This document shows positions 54,579 to 63,988 of a stretch of DNA of 64,000 nt, one piece after another. A program made the translations under genes and the position numbers. The stretch covers positions 1-64,000 of the forward strand of contig NZ_FWXU01000026.1 of assembly GCF_900176345.1 (NCBI RefSeq). Reading direction: 5' to 3'. The number at the start of each line of letters is the position of its first letter. Positions within the stretch are counted from its first letter, which is position 1. Source of the stretch: Rhizobium sp. RU36D. Lineage in GTDB: Bacteria; Pseudomonadota; Alphaproteobacteria; Rhizobiales; Rhizobiaceae. Under the pieces are notes generated by a model. The model saw nothing but the letters and a program-made list of their open reading frames with translations. It had not been told where the DNA came from and did not search any database.

Positions 54579-55303
54579 GCACAAAGTCGTCCCGCCGCCG
54601 GAAATATCGCGAACTTAAATCACACTAAGCCGCTGATTTCCCTTCAGCTTCAACACCATCGCGACAAAAATCCCCCTCCCCATCATCCCCACCCCCAAAC
54701 CCCCATGCCACACTTCTCCCGTCCCGCTCTCGGATACACCGCAAGGCGTTGCGGCGAGGTGGGGCCGGCACGGGTCGTGAGGGCAAGACGCAAGACCTCA
54801 CGGGCTGGGTTCGCGGAACATGGTCTCCCTCCGGCGACAGCGGGGGTGATGGAGGGGTATCGGACCGGCCCGCCATCTCCACCCCGCAAGAGCGCGCCGG
54901 GTGTGCCTGTGCGGCATGGGAGGATGCAAGCGCCGCGCGCGACCGAGGCGTCTGATGACCCAAAGGCGCGGCGCAGGTGGAAGATGCTGCCGGTGGCCGT
55001 CATGGCCGCGCTGATCGGTAAGGGCTTGACCGTCCGAACCGGAAAGCAAGCCGGCAGCGTAGATCCAAGGGCGTGCGTGACACCAAAGCCGGCGCCAATG
55101 CCGGTGGTGGTCACGACCCTTTCCCACCGCATCGCAGAGAGACCGAAGTCGCGGGCAGAAACTGCCGAACGGGGCGCTGAGAGGTGTCACTTTTTTACTA
55201 TCAAACGAGGCAGCTTTCAGCGCCCCGTCCGAAGTCAGGTCGATGACACCGGATCACCCTGGGTCGACCTTCGAAATCATCAAGAGATCGCCAAGGGGGT
55301 ATC
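54579..55303. other. Unexplained stretch without a convincing gene
   Basis: Long open frames occur on both strands (plus 54705-55517; minus 54683-55132) but neither has a ribosome binding site, and their compositions are Arg/Pro-rich as in overlapping non-coding frames. There is short-range symmetry such as GGGGCGCTGAGA (from 55171) against TCAGCGCCCC (ending 55228), around a T6 run. It may be a structured RNA or remnant; I cannot assign it. Confidence 0.4.
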
Positions 55304-55735
55304 ATGTCCAGAAACACAAATGAATTTTGCACCACGACACTCGCCCGGGTTCTGGAGCTCCTCGCCGTGCCGCAGATGCTCTGCCGCCGACGGTCCTGCC
55401 GCCGCATGGGACGGTGCCGGCGGTATTTCCCAAGCAATGGCGAACCCTGCTGCATGCGCAACCTCAATGCCGAGCAGCGGGCCCTGGTGGAGGCGATCCA
55501 CAACAAGACCAGCATGATCATCTATTTCGGCCGCGCGAAAACCGAGCTCTATGCCTCCGAATGGTCCGACATGCGCGACCTGGAGGATGCAGCCGTGGAG
55601 GTGGCGCGCTGCGTCTGCCCGGACTGGAGTCGCAAGACCTTCAATGCCTTCCTGCGCGCCCGCGCCAAGGCGCCGCCACCTGAGTTCGAGGGCGACATGG
55701 TCGTGCCGCCCGCCCTCCTCCGCCCTCGCCCGTAA
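55304..55735 (+). CDS. Cysteine/arginine-rich hypothetical protein
   Basis: The 143-residue protein has AAGGGGGT 4 bases before its ATG. An N-terminal region with CRRRSCRRMGRC and a later EPCCMRN gives six cysteines in about 28 residues, suggesting a metal site. A more ordinary helical C-terminal half follows (MRDLEDAAVEVARCVCPDWS). I recognise no named domain. Confidence 0.6.
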   Translation: MSRNTNEFCTTTLARVLELLAVPQMLCRRRSCRRMGRCRRYFPSNGEPCCMRNLNAEQRALVEAIHNKTSMIIYFGRAKTELYASEWSDMRDLEDAAVEVARCVCPDWSRKTFNAFLRARAKAPPPEFEGDMVVPPALLRPRP

Positions 55736-55847
55736 CACCTTGTCGAAGATGGAATTATTTTTGGTAGCATCGCCGATGAGCAAGCAAAATTTAACGGACT
55801 CTGCCATGGTCTGCGCGGGTGCAATACACCATCACATGGAGGTTCAA

Positions 55848-56342
55848 ATGAAACGCCTGCTCATCGCGGCCGCCGCCGCTATCCTGTCTTTCACCGCGGC
55901 TCAGGCCGGGGAGATGAAATTCCCGAGCGACGCCCCCGTCGCCTCGATCACCCTGCCGGAAAGCTGGATCGGCAAGGAAACCGACACCGGGATCGAGGTT
56001 TCGTCCGAGGACGACGCCATCTATTTCTTCATCGACGTCGCTGACGTGAAAAGCACGGACGCCGTCATCACCGATGCCATCAAGTTCCTGAGCGATAACG
56101 GTGTGACCATCGATCCGGCCTCGCTCAAGGAATCCAAGGACCAGAAGCTCAACGGCATGGACATCGCCTTCCTCGAATGGAACGGCACCGACAAGGACGG
56201 TCCGGCCTCGATCGGCATGGCAATCGCCGCTGCTAGCGCCGAAAACCTGCTGGTCCTGACCTATTGGGGCACAAAGGGCGACGAAGAAAAGCACGCCGTC
56301 GAACTGGGCACCATGATCGACTCGCTGAAGCCGGTGAAGTGA
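55848..56342 (+). CDS. Exported hypothetical protein
   Basis: I choose ATG 55848, with GGAGG 5 bases upstream. The 164-residue protein has a Sec signal peptide (MKRLLIAAAAAILSFTAAQA, cleavage after AQA) and a mature domain of about 144 residues (ITLPESWIGKETDTGIEVSS). It is probably periplasmic and of unknown function; the ending GTMIDSLKPV resembles small periplasmic stress-type proteins. Confidence 0.72.
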   Translation: MKRLLIAAAAAILSFTAAQAGEMKFPSDAPVASITLPESWIGKETDTGIEVSSEDDAIYFFIDVADVKSTDAVITDAIKFLSDNGVTIDPASLKESKDQKLNGMDIAFLEWNGTDKDGPASIGMAIAAASAENLLVLTYWGTKGDEEKHAVELGTMIDSLKPVK

Positions 56343-56437
56343 TGAACCCTCCCCGCCCCGCACGGCCCCGGTGGCACGACGCGCGGCGGGGAGACCTTTT
56401 TGCGCTGACGCAGACGCCGGCGGGCTGGCGCTGACGC

Positions 56438-57037
56438 CTATTCCGCCGCCTTCGGAACCTCTTCCGTGTCGCCGGCCGGCGCGATCAGCTCGTAGGAATA
56501 GCCTTCCAGCATGGTATAGGCGCGCTCGATCGCCCCGATCTGGGATTCCGCGGCCTTGATGGCATCGGCGATCGACTGGCTGCGGGCCTTCAGCATCGAG
56601 CCCAGCACATCCGTCTCCGGCCGCCGGCCGATATGGTCGAGATGTTTGCGCACCCGCGCGCGATGCCGCTCCAGTTCCAGGATATGGAAGCGCGCCTTGA
56701 CGATGTCGTCCGTCAACTTGCGCCGGATGCCCGCCACCGGATCGAAACTGCCAGGCTCCCGCTCGTCCAGGATCATGTCGCTGACCATGGTCTCCAAGAG
56801 CATCAGCCCCTTGAGATCGGTCGCGTCCGCCAATTGCGGGTCATAGCCGGTATCGTCATAGATCTTGCGCCGGATCGGGTCCTTCAGCAATTCGTAACAG
56901 GCCGTCACCTGGGCAAAGCGGTCGACATCGCCACCGCCGTCGGGATGGGCGCCCTTGGCCTGCTGCCGATAGGCCTGCTTGATGGCCGCGTCGTCGGCGT
57001 CGCGCGCCACTCCGAGCATAGCATAGGGATCGATCAC
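56438..57037 (-). CDS. DnaJ-domain protein
   Basis: I choose GTG 57037 (VIDPYAMLGVARDADD) because the J-domain begins there and GAGG lies upstream; the frame continues to 57109. The 199-residue protein has a J-domain with an intact HPD tripeptide (QQAKGAHPDGGGD, about 27-39), and a coiled-coil-like C-terminal half (RARVRKHLDHIGRRPETDVL). It would stimulate an Hsp70; lacking Gly/Phe and zinc regions, it is a specialised type III J-protein. Confidence 0.82.
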   Translation of the reverse strand: MIDPYAMLGVARDADDAAIKQAYRQQAKGAHPDGGGDVDRFAQVTACYELLKDPIRRKIYDDTGYDPQLADATDLKGLMLLETMVSDMILDEREPGSFDPVAGIRRKLTDDIVKARFHILELERHRARVRKHLDHIGRRPETDVLGSMLKARSQSIADAIKAAESQIGAIERAYTMLEGYSYELIAPAGDTEEVPKAAE

Positions 57038-57603
57038 AGCCTCAAACTTCCTCGCTTGCCGGGCCTGGCACACCCGCCACCGGTGCCGCCAGCCCCTCGT
57101 CCAAATCACGCCCCGCCTGTTACCTACCGGCTCCGGCAGGGCGCATCAAGCCCCGCCCCCGACTTGCCGGCGAAGCAGCCGCAAGGCCAAACGCCATTTC
57201 AAGACGGCGAGAGGGCAAAAATGTGGAGGCGGCCCGGCTATCCCGACCAAAACCTCGTCCATGGCCGAAATAGGAATTATACAACCCAATCCCACCCCCA
57301 TAATCCCAATGGATTCAGGCCTTTGCGCAGCTGTGCAGCACAAGGTTGCGGGATTTTGCCCTTGCCTTTTTCACCCGATGATGTACGGATACCGCCGTTC
57401 GGGTGCTACTGATCCCGGAGACTGGACCGATTGTATTCTCCGCGTTCGCGCGGGCCTGGGGGCCTTCCCCCGCTGGTAGACGTCTTTTCCCCGTTATCGC
57501 GACTTCTCGACTGGCTTTTCCCTGGGAGGGAAAGGCAAAAACGTCCGCCGCCGAAAACGGCTGTGGACATCATGCAAAAAACTAAGGGAAAAGGACTTCT
57601 CCC
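57038..57603. other. Leader and upstream region of the cold shock gene
   Basis: No gene is supported here. Close to the cold shock start is a perfect hairpin TTTCCCT-ggg-AGGGAAA (57517-57533). The ribosome site AAGGGAAAAGG can partly pair with CTTCTCCC just before the ATG, which could make translation temperature-sensitive. Confidence 0.4.
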
Positions 57604-57813
57604 ATGGCCACCAAGGGCACTGTAAAATTCTTCAACCAGGACAAGGGCTTCGGCTTCATCACGCCGGAAGGCGGCGCCAAGGATGTGTTCGTTCACATCT
57701 CGGCTCTGCAGGCCTCCGGCATCCAGACGCTGCGCGACGGTCAGGAAGTGACCTTCGACACCGAGCCGGATCGCATGGGCAAGGGCCCGAAGGCCGTCAA
57801 CATCCGCGCCTGA
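57604..57813 (+). CDS. Cold shock protein (CspA family)
   Basis: The 69-residue single-domain cold shock protein has both RNA-binding motifs, KGFGFITP (RNP1, about 14-21) and VFVHISAL (RNP2, about 29-36). It acts as an RNA chaperone in the cytoplasm. A clear terminator follows. Confidence 0.95.
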   Translation: MATKGTVKFFNQDKGFGFITPEGGAKDVFVHISALQASGIQTLRDGQEVTFDTEPDRMGKGPKAVNIRA

Positions 57814-57864
57814 TCGGCGACCGCCGGGACCTGCCGGCGTGATAATGTGACATAAGACGAAAAG

Positions 57865-57896
57865 GAAAACGGCGCCCCAGTGGCGCCGTTTTCTTT
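57865..57896 (+). terminator. Intrinsic terminator of the cold shock gene
   Basis: Stem AAAACGGCGCC / GGCGCCGTTTT with a 5-base loop followed by CTTTC. It may also serve the convergent dusA gene. Confidence 0.85.
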
Positions 57897-57946
57897 CATC
57901 CCCGGTTGCGATCCACATGATACCGTGCTTCTCGCACGGCAGGTCT

Positions 57947-58990
57947 TCAGGCCGTCAGTTTTTCCGGTACCTGTGTCTTGGGTCCAGCCGGGAGATCGAC
58001 CTCGGCGAAGGCGGCGGCAATGACGTCTGGACCGGCACCCGGGCGGGCGGCATCGCTGGAGAGGATCTGGCGGTAACGGCGGGCGCCGGCAAAGCCCTGA
58101 AACAGGCCAACCATGTGCCGCGTCACATGCACCAGCCGCCCACCATCGGCGATATGCCGAGCGGCATGCTCCATCATCGCGTCCCGCACCGCATTCCAGT
58201 CCGGCGCCTCGGCCACCTCGCCGTAGAGCGCGTGATCCACATCCGCCAGAAGTGTGGCATTGTGATAGGCAGCGCGGCCAAGCATCACCCCGTCCATGAC
58301 ATCAAGATGTTGCAGGGCCTGGTCGAGGGTTTCGATGCCACCGTTGATCCCAATAAACCGACCGGGATTGGCCCGCTTGATCCTGTAGACCAGGTCGTAG
58401 TCCAGCGGCGGTATTTCGCGGTTTTCCTTCGGGCTCAGCCCCTGCAGCCAGGCTTTTCGCGCATGGATCCAGATGGCATCGGCTCCGGCCGCGACCATTC
58501 TCGCCACGAAGTCTGGCAGAACCGTCTCAGGATCCTGGTCGTCGACGCCAATGCGGCATTTGACTGTCACGGGCACCGACGCGACCGCTTTCATAGCCGC
58601 CACGCACTCCGCCACCACAGCCGGCTCGCGCATCAGGCAGGCGCCGAAGATTCCGGACTGCACCCGGTCGGACGGACAGCCGACATTGAGATTGATCTCG
58701 TCATAGCCGTAGTCAGCCGCAATCCGCACCGCCTCGGCGAGCTTTTGCGGATCGGACCCGCCAAGCTGCAAGGCAACGGGATGTTCGGCCGGGTCAAATC
58801 CCAGCAACCGATCGCGATTGCCCCGGAGGATCGCATCGGCAACGATCATCTCGGTGAAGAGCAGCGCCCGACCCGTCAGCTGCCTGTGAAAATAGCGGCA
58901 ATGCCTGTCCGTCCAGTCGATCATGGGTGCCACGGCAAAGACGGGAGCCTGGAAATAGCTGTTTTTCTTGTTTGGTTCAGAGGCTTGCAA
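57947..58990 (-). CDS. dusA: tRNA-dihydrouridine synthase A
   Basis: DusA reduces uridines 20/20a in the D-loop of tRNAs with FMN and NADPH. The 347-residue protein has FAVAPMIDWTDRHCRYFHRQ (about 18-37), INLNVGCPSDRVQSGIFGAC with the catalytic Cys, KCRIGVDDQD, and the DusA-specific VHARKAWLQGLSPKENR-like segment (here IHARKAWLQGLSPKENREIP). Length and motif order fit DusA rather than DusB or DusC. Confidence 0.93.
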   Translation of the reverse strand: MQASEPNKKNSYFQAPVFAVAPMIDWTDRHCRYFHRQLTGRALLFTEMIVADAILRGNRDRLLGFDPAEHPVALQLGGSDPQKLAEAVRIAADYGYDEINLNVGCPSDRVQSGIFGACLMREPAVVAECVAAMKAVASVPVTVKCRIGVDDQDPETVLPDFVARMVAAGADAIWIHARKAWLQGLSPKENREIPPLDYDLVYRIKRANPGRFIGINGGIETLDQALQHLDVMDGVMLGRAAYHNATLLADVDHALYGEVAEAPDWNAVRDAMMEHAARHIADGGRLVHVTRHMVGLFQGFAGARRYRQILSSDAARPGAGPDVIAAAFAEVDLPAGPKTQVPEKLTA

Positions 58991-59494
58991 TGCGTCCGTC
59001 TCCGTCTTCCTTGAGCGCGATATTGTTCCAGATCAGCCTGTTTCGACCTCGGCGGCTGCATCTTGGGGCGACAGATTGCTACTAACCCCTGCCTGATGTG
59101 GCCATGTACACCGCAATCGCATGCACGCCAACCAGCGGAAACAAGCATCAGAAGCGCGCCAGGCCTCGAGATCATCGATGCCTCATCTATCACGAGGCCG
59201 TTGCCCTTGATAGGTCGCAAGCGCCCGGTGGGCGGTCCAACGGCGCCGCGTACAAGTCAACCAGTTTCCTAGCGATAAGATAGGTTTCGGGACGGACTTA
59301 AGCCATCACCGGCAAAAAATGAAAATGAAGCCCCTCAATCGCCAGGGTATAATATTCTATTATTTTTATAGAAAAAGAACGACCTGTCCTTCTAAGCCTG
59401 TCCACGACCCCTACCCTGCGTGAAGTGTCAATTTCATCGCCGGGCCTTTCCAGGAGAGCAAAGGCTTGCGGGGACAACCAGGGAAGGACCATCC
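58991..59494. other. Gene-free stretch before the ABC transporter operon
   Basis: No gene supported. It becomes strongly AT-rich at 59,345-59,380, where a dyad lies that may control the transporter operon (listed separately). Confidence 0.4.
59355..59373. promoter_or_regulatory. Inverted repeat TTCTAT-N7-ATAGAA
   Basis: Perfect 6-bp arms around TATTTTT inside an AT-rich block, 122 bases upstream of the binding-protein start. It overlaps a promoter-like TATAAT (59348-59353). A candidate operator; regulator unknown. Confidence 0.5.
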
Positions 59495-60583
59495 ATGCCA
59501 AACGTCAAAAGAAACTCCAGCCGCATGCCCCGCTATGCGGTCGCCATCTTCTTGTCTGCGCGTTATTCTACGGGTCTTCCGCTGCCGTTCGGGCCGGCCG
59601 TCTCGGCGAGCCACGCGCAAGCAGATACACGCGAAACGGTCACCATCACCGATGAGCTCGGGCGGGAGGTGCCGATCAAGGTGCCGATCAAGGCGGTCTA
59701 TCCCGACCTCTGGTACCAGACGGAGATTGTCCGAGCGATTGGCGCCGGCAAGACCATCGTGGCTGTCGACCAATCCGTCGATACCGCCAAGAACCCTGCC
59801 AACAAGGAGTATTTCGCCGAATTCGCCAACGTGCCGAACGCCGGCAATTTCAATGGCCCGAACTGGGAAACCATTGCGACATCAGGGGCCGAGGTCTTCT
59901 TTGCGCGGCGCAACTCGCCCTGGCAGGATGCCGTCGAGAAGCTGAAGCCGTTCGGCATCGAGGTGGTGGTCGTCAGCACCTGGGACCCAAAGGTGCTTCG
60001 TGCCCAACTGCCCAATGTCGGCAAGATTTTCGGTGCGGAGGACGGCGCGGCCAAGCTTGCCCAGCTCTACGACGACATCGAGAAGGTCCTTGCCGACAAG
60101 CTGAAGGGCGTGGAGCCGAAGACGGTCTATTTCGAGAACAATGCGGACTTCGTCACCTCGGTGCCCGGCTCGGGTTGGCATGACACCATCGTTCTCGGTG
60201 GCGGCAAGAACATCTTCGGCGACATTGCCATCGCCAACAATGGCAGCGCTTCGGTGCACACCTACACGGTCGATCCGGTGGAAATCATCGCCCGCAATCC
60301 CGACGTCATCATCCACAACGGCATCGATGGACAGGCCTCGGGTTATGCGCCCTGGGACAGGCAACAACTCGCCGACCAGTCCAAGCGCATTGCCGACCGC
60401 CCCGGCTGGAACGCGATCAAGGCTGTGCAGGATGGCAATGTCTATGTCTTCAGCAACTTCTTCTTCTCGGCGCTCGGTAAGCAGGTCGGGGCTCTCGCGG
60501 TGGCTAAGTGGCTCTATCCCGAACAGCTCGCTGATGTCGATCTCGATGCCTATTTCGCCCGCTGGCTTGAGCCCAGGGTGTGA
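59495..60583 (+). CDS. Iron-siderophore-type ABC transporter substrate-binding protein
   Basis: From ATG 59495, after GGGAAGGACC, the protein has 362 residues with an N-terminal export signal ending about SASHAQA. The mature part is a class III periplasmic binding protein (ITDELGREVPIKVPIKAVYP, then VVVVSTWDPKVLRAQLPNVG and IARNPDVIIHNGIDGQASGY). Such proteins bind ferric siderophores, haem, cobalamin or other metal chelates. The frame stops at WLEPRV, but a frameshifted continuation to 60634 (VKARPVSDYFHKLDKVNG) looks like the genuine end, so the C-terminus may be truncated. Confidence 0.83.
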   Translation: MPNVKRNSSRMPRYAVAIFLSARYSTGLPLPFGPAVSASHAQADTRETVTITDELGREVPIKVPIKAVYPDLWYQTEIVRAIGAGKTIVAVDQSVDTAKNPANKEYFAEFANVPNAGNFNGPNWETIATSGAEVFFARRNSPWQDAVEKLKPFGIEVVVVSTWDPKVLRAQLPNVGKIFGAEDGAAKLAQLYDDIEKVLADKLKGVEPKTVYFENNADFVTSVPGSGWHDTIVLGGGKNIFGDIAIANNGSASVHTYTVDPVEIIARNPDVIIHNGIDGQASGYAPWDRQQLADQSKRIADRPGWNAIKAVQDGNVYVFSNFFFSALGKQVGALAVAKWLYPEQLADVDLDAYFARWLEPRV

Positions 60584-60674
60584 AGGCCCGGCCGGTCTCT
60601 GACTATTTCCACAAGCTCGACAAGGTGAACGGCTGAACGCAGCCGTTTCCTTCACCGTCATTGCGAGGAAAATC

Positions 60675-61784
60675 ATGAGTTCGATCGACACTGAACCTCA
60701 CGCGGTCGTCCAGCGTGGCAAGGAAACCGGCACGATCCGGCGACCCCGCGACCGCTATCTCTACCAGAACGTGGCGATCGGGCTCGGTTTCGTGGCAGTG
60801 CTTGTCGCTGCCGTGATCGGGATCCAGATCGGAACATCGGGCGCCACGCTCGCCCATGTGTTCCAGACCTTCTGGGCCAAGCTGACATCGACCGCCCCGC
60901 CGGACCGCGCCACCCTGCAGATCCAGAATATCATCTGGGAACTTCGGGTGCCGCGCATCGCCCTGGCGATCCTGGGCGGGGCCGCGCTCACGGTCGCTGG
61001 AACCCTGTTCCAGGGGTTGCTCCGCAATCCCCTGGTCAGCCCCTATACGCTTGGCATTGCACCGGCGGCCGCCTTCGGCGCATCCCTTGCAATCGTGCTG
61101 TTTGGCGCAACGGCCGGCAGTGCCTCTGTTCCCCTGGTCATCGGGGCATTGCTGTTCTCGTTCCTGAACACGGCGCTGGTATTGTCGCTGGCATCAGCGA
61201 GGCATCTCAATGCAACGACGCTGATACTGGTCGGCATCGCACTCTCCCAGCTCTTCGGTGCGCTGACGGCCTGCATCCAGTATTTCGCGGAAGATGAGAT
61301 ACTGGCCGCCATCGTCCGCTGGACCTGGGGATCGGTCAACAACTCCGCCTGGTATCAGGTGCTGGTGCTGTTTGCCCTGCTGGCGCTGGCATTCCCCTAT
61401 ATCCGCTATCGCAGCGGCGCGCTGAACGCCATCGCCTTCGCCGGCGATGATTCCGCAAAAAGCCTCGGTGTGGCGGTCTCACGGGTGCGGCTAGAATCCA
61501 TCGCGATTGCCGCCACGCTGACGGCCGTTACCATCGCCTTTACCGGCATCATCGGCTTTGTCGGTCTCGTCGCACCGCATATCGCGAGGCTTGTGGTCGG
61601 GGCGAACCACCGCTTCCTCATCACCTTCTCGGCGCTGATCGGCGCGCTGCTCCTCGTCATGTCCGATGCCGTGGGCCGGCTGGTGGTCCATCCCGGGGTC
61701 ATCCCCTTCGGCATCATCGACGCCTTGGTTGGCGCGCCCATCTTCCTCTACCTCATCCTAACAAGGCAAAAGGCGATCGAATGA
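60675..61784 (+). CDS. FecCD-family metal-chelate ABC permease
   Basis: The 369-residue protein has an N-terminal cytoplasmic part and about nine to ten membrane segments. Family blocks include LRVPRIALAILGGAALTVAG (about 92-111), FQGLLRNPLVSPYTLGIAPA and IGFVGLVAPHIARLVVGANH. It transports ferric siderophores or similar metal complexes through the inner membrane. Its stop overlaps the ATPase start by 4 bases (ATGA). Confidence 0.92.
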   Translation: MSSIDTEPHAVVQRGKETGTIRRPRDRYLYQNVAIGLGFVAVLVAAVIGIQIGTSGATLAHVFQTFWAKLTSTAPPDRATLQIQNIIWELRVPRIALAILGGAALTVAGTLFQGLLRNPLVSPYTLGIAPAAAFGASLAIVLFGATAGSASVPLVIGALLFSFLNTALVLSLASARHLNATTLILVGIALSQLFGALTACIQYFAEDEILAAIVRWTWGSVNNSAWYQVLVLFALLALAFPYIRYRSGALNAIAFAGDDSAKSLGVAVSRVRLESIAIAATLTAVTIAFTGIIGFVGLVAPHIARLVVGANHRFLITFSALIGALLLVMSDAVGRLVVHPGVIPFGIIDALVGAPIFLYLILTRQKAIE

Positions 61785-62641
61785 CCCTCAACATCGACTC
61801 TCTCGTCGTCGGCTACGGAAAAAGAAACGTCGTCAAGGGCGCCAGCCTCGAAATCAGGAAAGGTGAACTGGTCGGACTGCTCGGCTCCAATGGTTCGGGA
61901 AAATCAACGCTCATCAAGACGATCGCCGGCATCAACCGGCAGAGTGCCGGCACCATCACCTGGAACGGCAATGTCGATCTCGCCCGCCTGCCCCGCCGGG
62001 ACCTGGCGAAGATCGTGGCCTATGTGCCCCAGTCCATTGGCCTCTCCTTTGGCCTCAACATCAAGGAAGCCGTGCTTCTCGGCCGCACGCCCTATTTCGG
62101 CACGCGTCCGCGGGAAGAGGACTGGGATCATGTCGAGGACGCCATGCGGCTCGTCGGCCTTGATGAGTTGAGGGACCGGTCTGTGACGGAACTCTCCGGC
62201 GGCCAGGGCCAGCGCGTCCTGATCGCACGTGCCATTGCCCAGGATCCGGAAATCCTGCTGCTCGACGAGCCGACCAGTGCACTGGATATTCGCTACCAGT
62301 GGCAGACCCTGTCCGTTGCCCGCGAGATCACCCGGAAAAACAATGTGGCCGCTGTTATCGCCATCCATGACCTGAACCAGGCCGCCCGCTTCACCGACCG
62401 TGTGGTCTTCCTGCACCAGGGCGAAGTGATCGCCCAGGGCGCGCCCGCCGATGTCTACTCTCCCGAACTGATCAAGCGGGTCTATGGGGTGGATGTCGAG
62501 ATCTCCACCTACAAGGGCTATGTCCAGGTGCACCCGCTTTCCGAGCGGGACCAGCTCCATCATCGACCTTTCCAAGCCGCTCACGCGGTCGGCGTGAGTT
62601 CAGCGGACGCGCGGCTTGGGCTTCAACAACTCACCGCCTGA
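61781..62641 (+). CDS. FecE/FhuC-type ABC ATPase
   Basis: The 286-residue ATPase shows Walker A GLLGSNGSGKSTLIKTIAGI (about 32-51), Q-loop VAYVPQSIG, signature LSGGQGQRVLIARAIA, Walker B ILLLDEPTSALDI and the switch His in IAIHDLNQAARF. A C-terminal extension of about 40 residues (RDQLHHRPFQAAHAVGVSSA) is not needed for the family and is of unknown role. It is translationally coupled to the permease. Confidence 0.93.
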   Translation: MTLNIDSLVVGYGKRNVVKGASLEIRKGELVGLLGSNGSGKSTLIKTIAGINRQSAGTITWNGNVDLARLPRRDLAKIVAYVPQSIGLSFGLNIKEAVLLGRTPYFGTRPREEDWDHVEDAMRLVGLDELRDRSVTELSGGQGQRVLIARAIAQDPEILLLDEPTSALDIRYQWQTLSVAREITRKNNVAAVIAIHDLNQAARFTDRVVFLHQGEVIAQGAPADVYSPELIKRVYGVDVEISTYKGYVQVHPLSERDQLHHRPFQAAHAVGVSSADARLGLQQLTA

Positions 62642-62665
62642 CTTTCATTTTCAAGGACAGATATC

Positions 62666-63988
62666 ATGACGACCACATGGGGAAAGCGCCAGAGCGAGCG
62701 CGGACCGGGACTGGTGCTGGGCTTGCTGCTCGGCGGGACCGGCCAGACGAAGAAGCCCGGCACGAACGGTCCAACGGACAATCTCCTGGACATCGACGCC
62801 TATATCGAGCAGGCGCAACAGGCCGAGCGCGGGAAGATCCATACCATCTTCCTGGCGGATGCGTTGGTGACCAGCGATACGGCGCCCAAACCCGGCCTCG
62901 AACCGGTGACCATGCTCAGCGCACTGGCGACGCGCACCTCCCATATCGGGCTTATCGCCTCGATCTCCACCTCCTTTACCGAACCCTATAACCTGGCGCG
63001 GCAGGTGCTCTCGCTCGACCATATCTCCCGTGGCCGGGCCGGCTGGAACCTCGTGACATCCTCCGCCGGCGAGAAGAACTTCGGCAAGCCGCTTCCCGCG
63101 CATGACGACCGCTATGCGGTGGCCGAGGAATTTGCCGGCGTGGTCCAGGCTCTCTGGGAAAGCTGGGAGCCGGATGCCGTGAGCTATGACGACCGCGGAC
63201 GGCAGGCGGTGGATGCGCGCAAAGTTCGCCGCATCGACTGGAACAGCAAGCATTTCCAGGTGCAGGGCCCGCTCAACGTGTCGCGCAGCCCCCAGGATCG
63301 CCCGATCTTGGCGCAGGCCGGCTCGTCCGACGAGGGCCGTCAGCTGGGCGCGCGCATCGCCGATGTCATCTTCACGACGGGCCTCACGGAGGTCGAGCCA
63401 TCGGTTCAGATCTACCGGGACTTCAAGAAACGCGCGGAAGCCTTCGGACGCTCGCCCGATTCCCTGAAGATCCTGCCCGGGGTCGCCCCCGTGATCGGCT
63501 CTTCCGATGCGGAGGCGCAGCGCTACTGGCGGGATGTCATGGAGGAGATCGACTTTGAGGAAGGCCGCAAATCGCTCGCCGGCCAGTTCGGCGGCATCGA
63601 TTTTGAGGGCCTGGATCTCGACGCGGTCATTCCGCTCGACGAACTGCCCCAGACGGCCGAGGTGCAGGGGCGGCGCTCCCGTTTCGGCGTGTTCCGCAAC
63701 CTGATCGAAAGCGGCAAGGTCCGCACGGTCCGCGACCTGATTATCTACCATTCCAGCGGTGCCGGCCATTGGTTCCCGATCGGCTCGGTCGAAAATGTCG
63801 CCGATCAGTTGCAGGAACGATACGAACGCGGCGCGACGGATGGTTTCAACTTCCTCGCCTTCTCGCTGAAATACGAGCCCGGTCTCAGCGCCATCACGGA
63901 TCACCTGATCCCCGAGCTGCAGCGCCGCGGCATCTTCCACAACGATTACCAGCACGAAACGCTGCGGCATAATCTCGGCGTTGCCTGA
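62666..63988 (+). CDS. LLM-class flavin-dependent monooxygenase (NtaA/SnaA/DszA type)
   Basis: The 440-residue protein belongs to the NtaA/SnaA/DszA branch of bacterial luciferase-like monooxygenases: IDAYIEQAQQAERGKIHTIF (about 33-52), LGLIASISTSF-like ISTSFTEPYNLARQVLSLDH, and RAGWNLVTSS. Such enzymes use FMNH2 from a separate reductase to oxidise substrates such as nitrilotriacetate, dibenzothiophene sulfone or S/N-containing compounds. It follows the metal-chelate transporter by 24 bases, so the imported compound may be a chelator or siderophore degraded after uptake. Confidence 0.87.
   Translation: MTTTWGKRQSERGPGLVLGLLLGGTGQTKKPGTNGPTDNLLDIDAYIEQAQQAERGKIHTIFLADALVTSDTAPKPGLEPVTMLSALATRTSHIGLIASISTSFTEPYNLARQVLSLDHISRGRAGWNLVTSSAGEKNFGKPLPAHDDRYAVAEEFAGVVQALWESWEPDAVSYDDRGRQAVDARKVRRIDWNSKHFQVQGPLNVSRSPQDRPILAQAGSSDEGRQLGARIADVIFTTGLTEVEPSVQIYRDFKKRAEAFGRSPDSLKILPGVAPVIGSSDAEAQRYWRDVMEEIDFEEGRKSLAGQFGGIDFEGLDLDAVIPLDELPQTAEVQGRRSRFGVFRNLIESGKVRTVRDLIIYHSSGAGHWFPIGSVENVADQLQERYERGATDGFNFLAFSLKYEPGLSAITDHLIPELQRRGIFHNDYQHETLRHNLGVA

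Noticed and set aside
54705..55517. 270-codon plus-strand frame
   Set aside because: It overlaps the better supported gene at 55304 in another frame, is Arg/Pro-rich and has no start signal.
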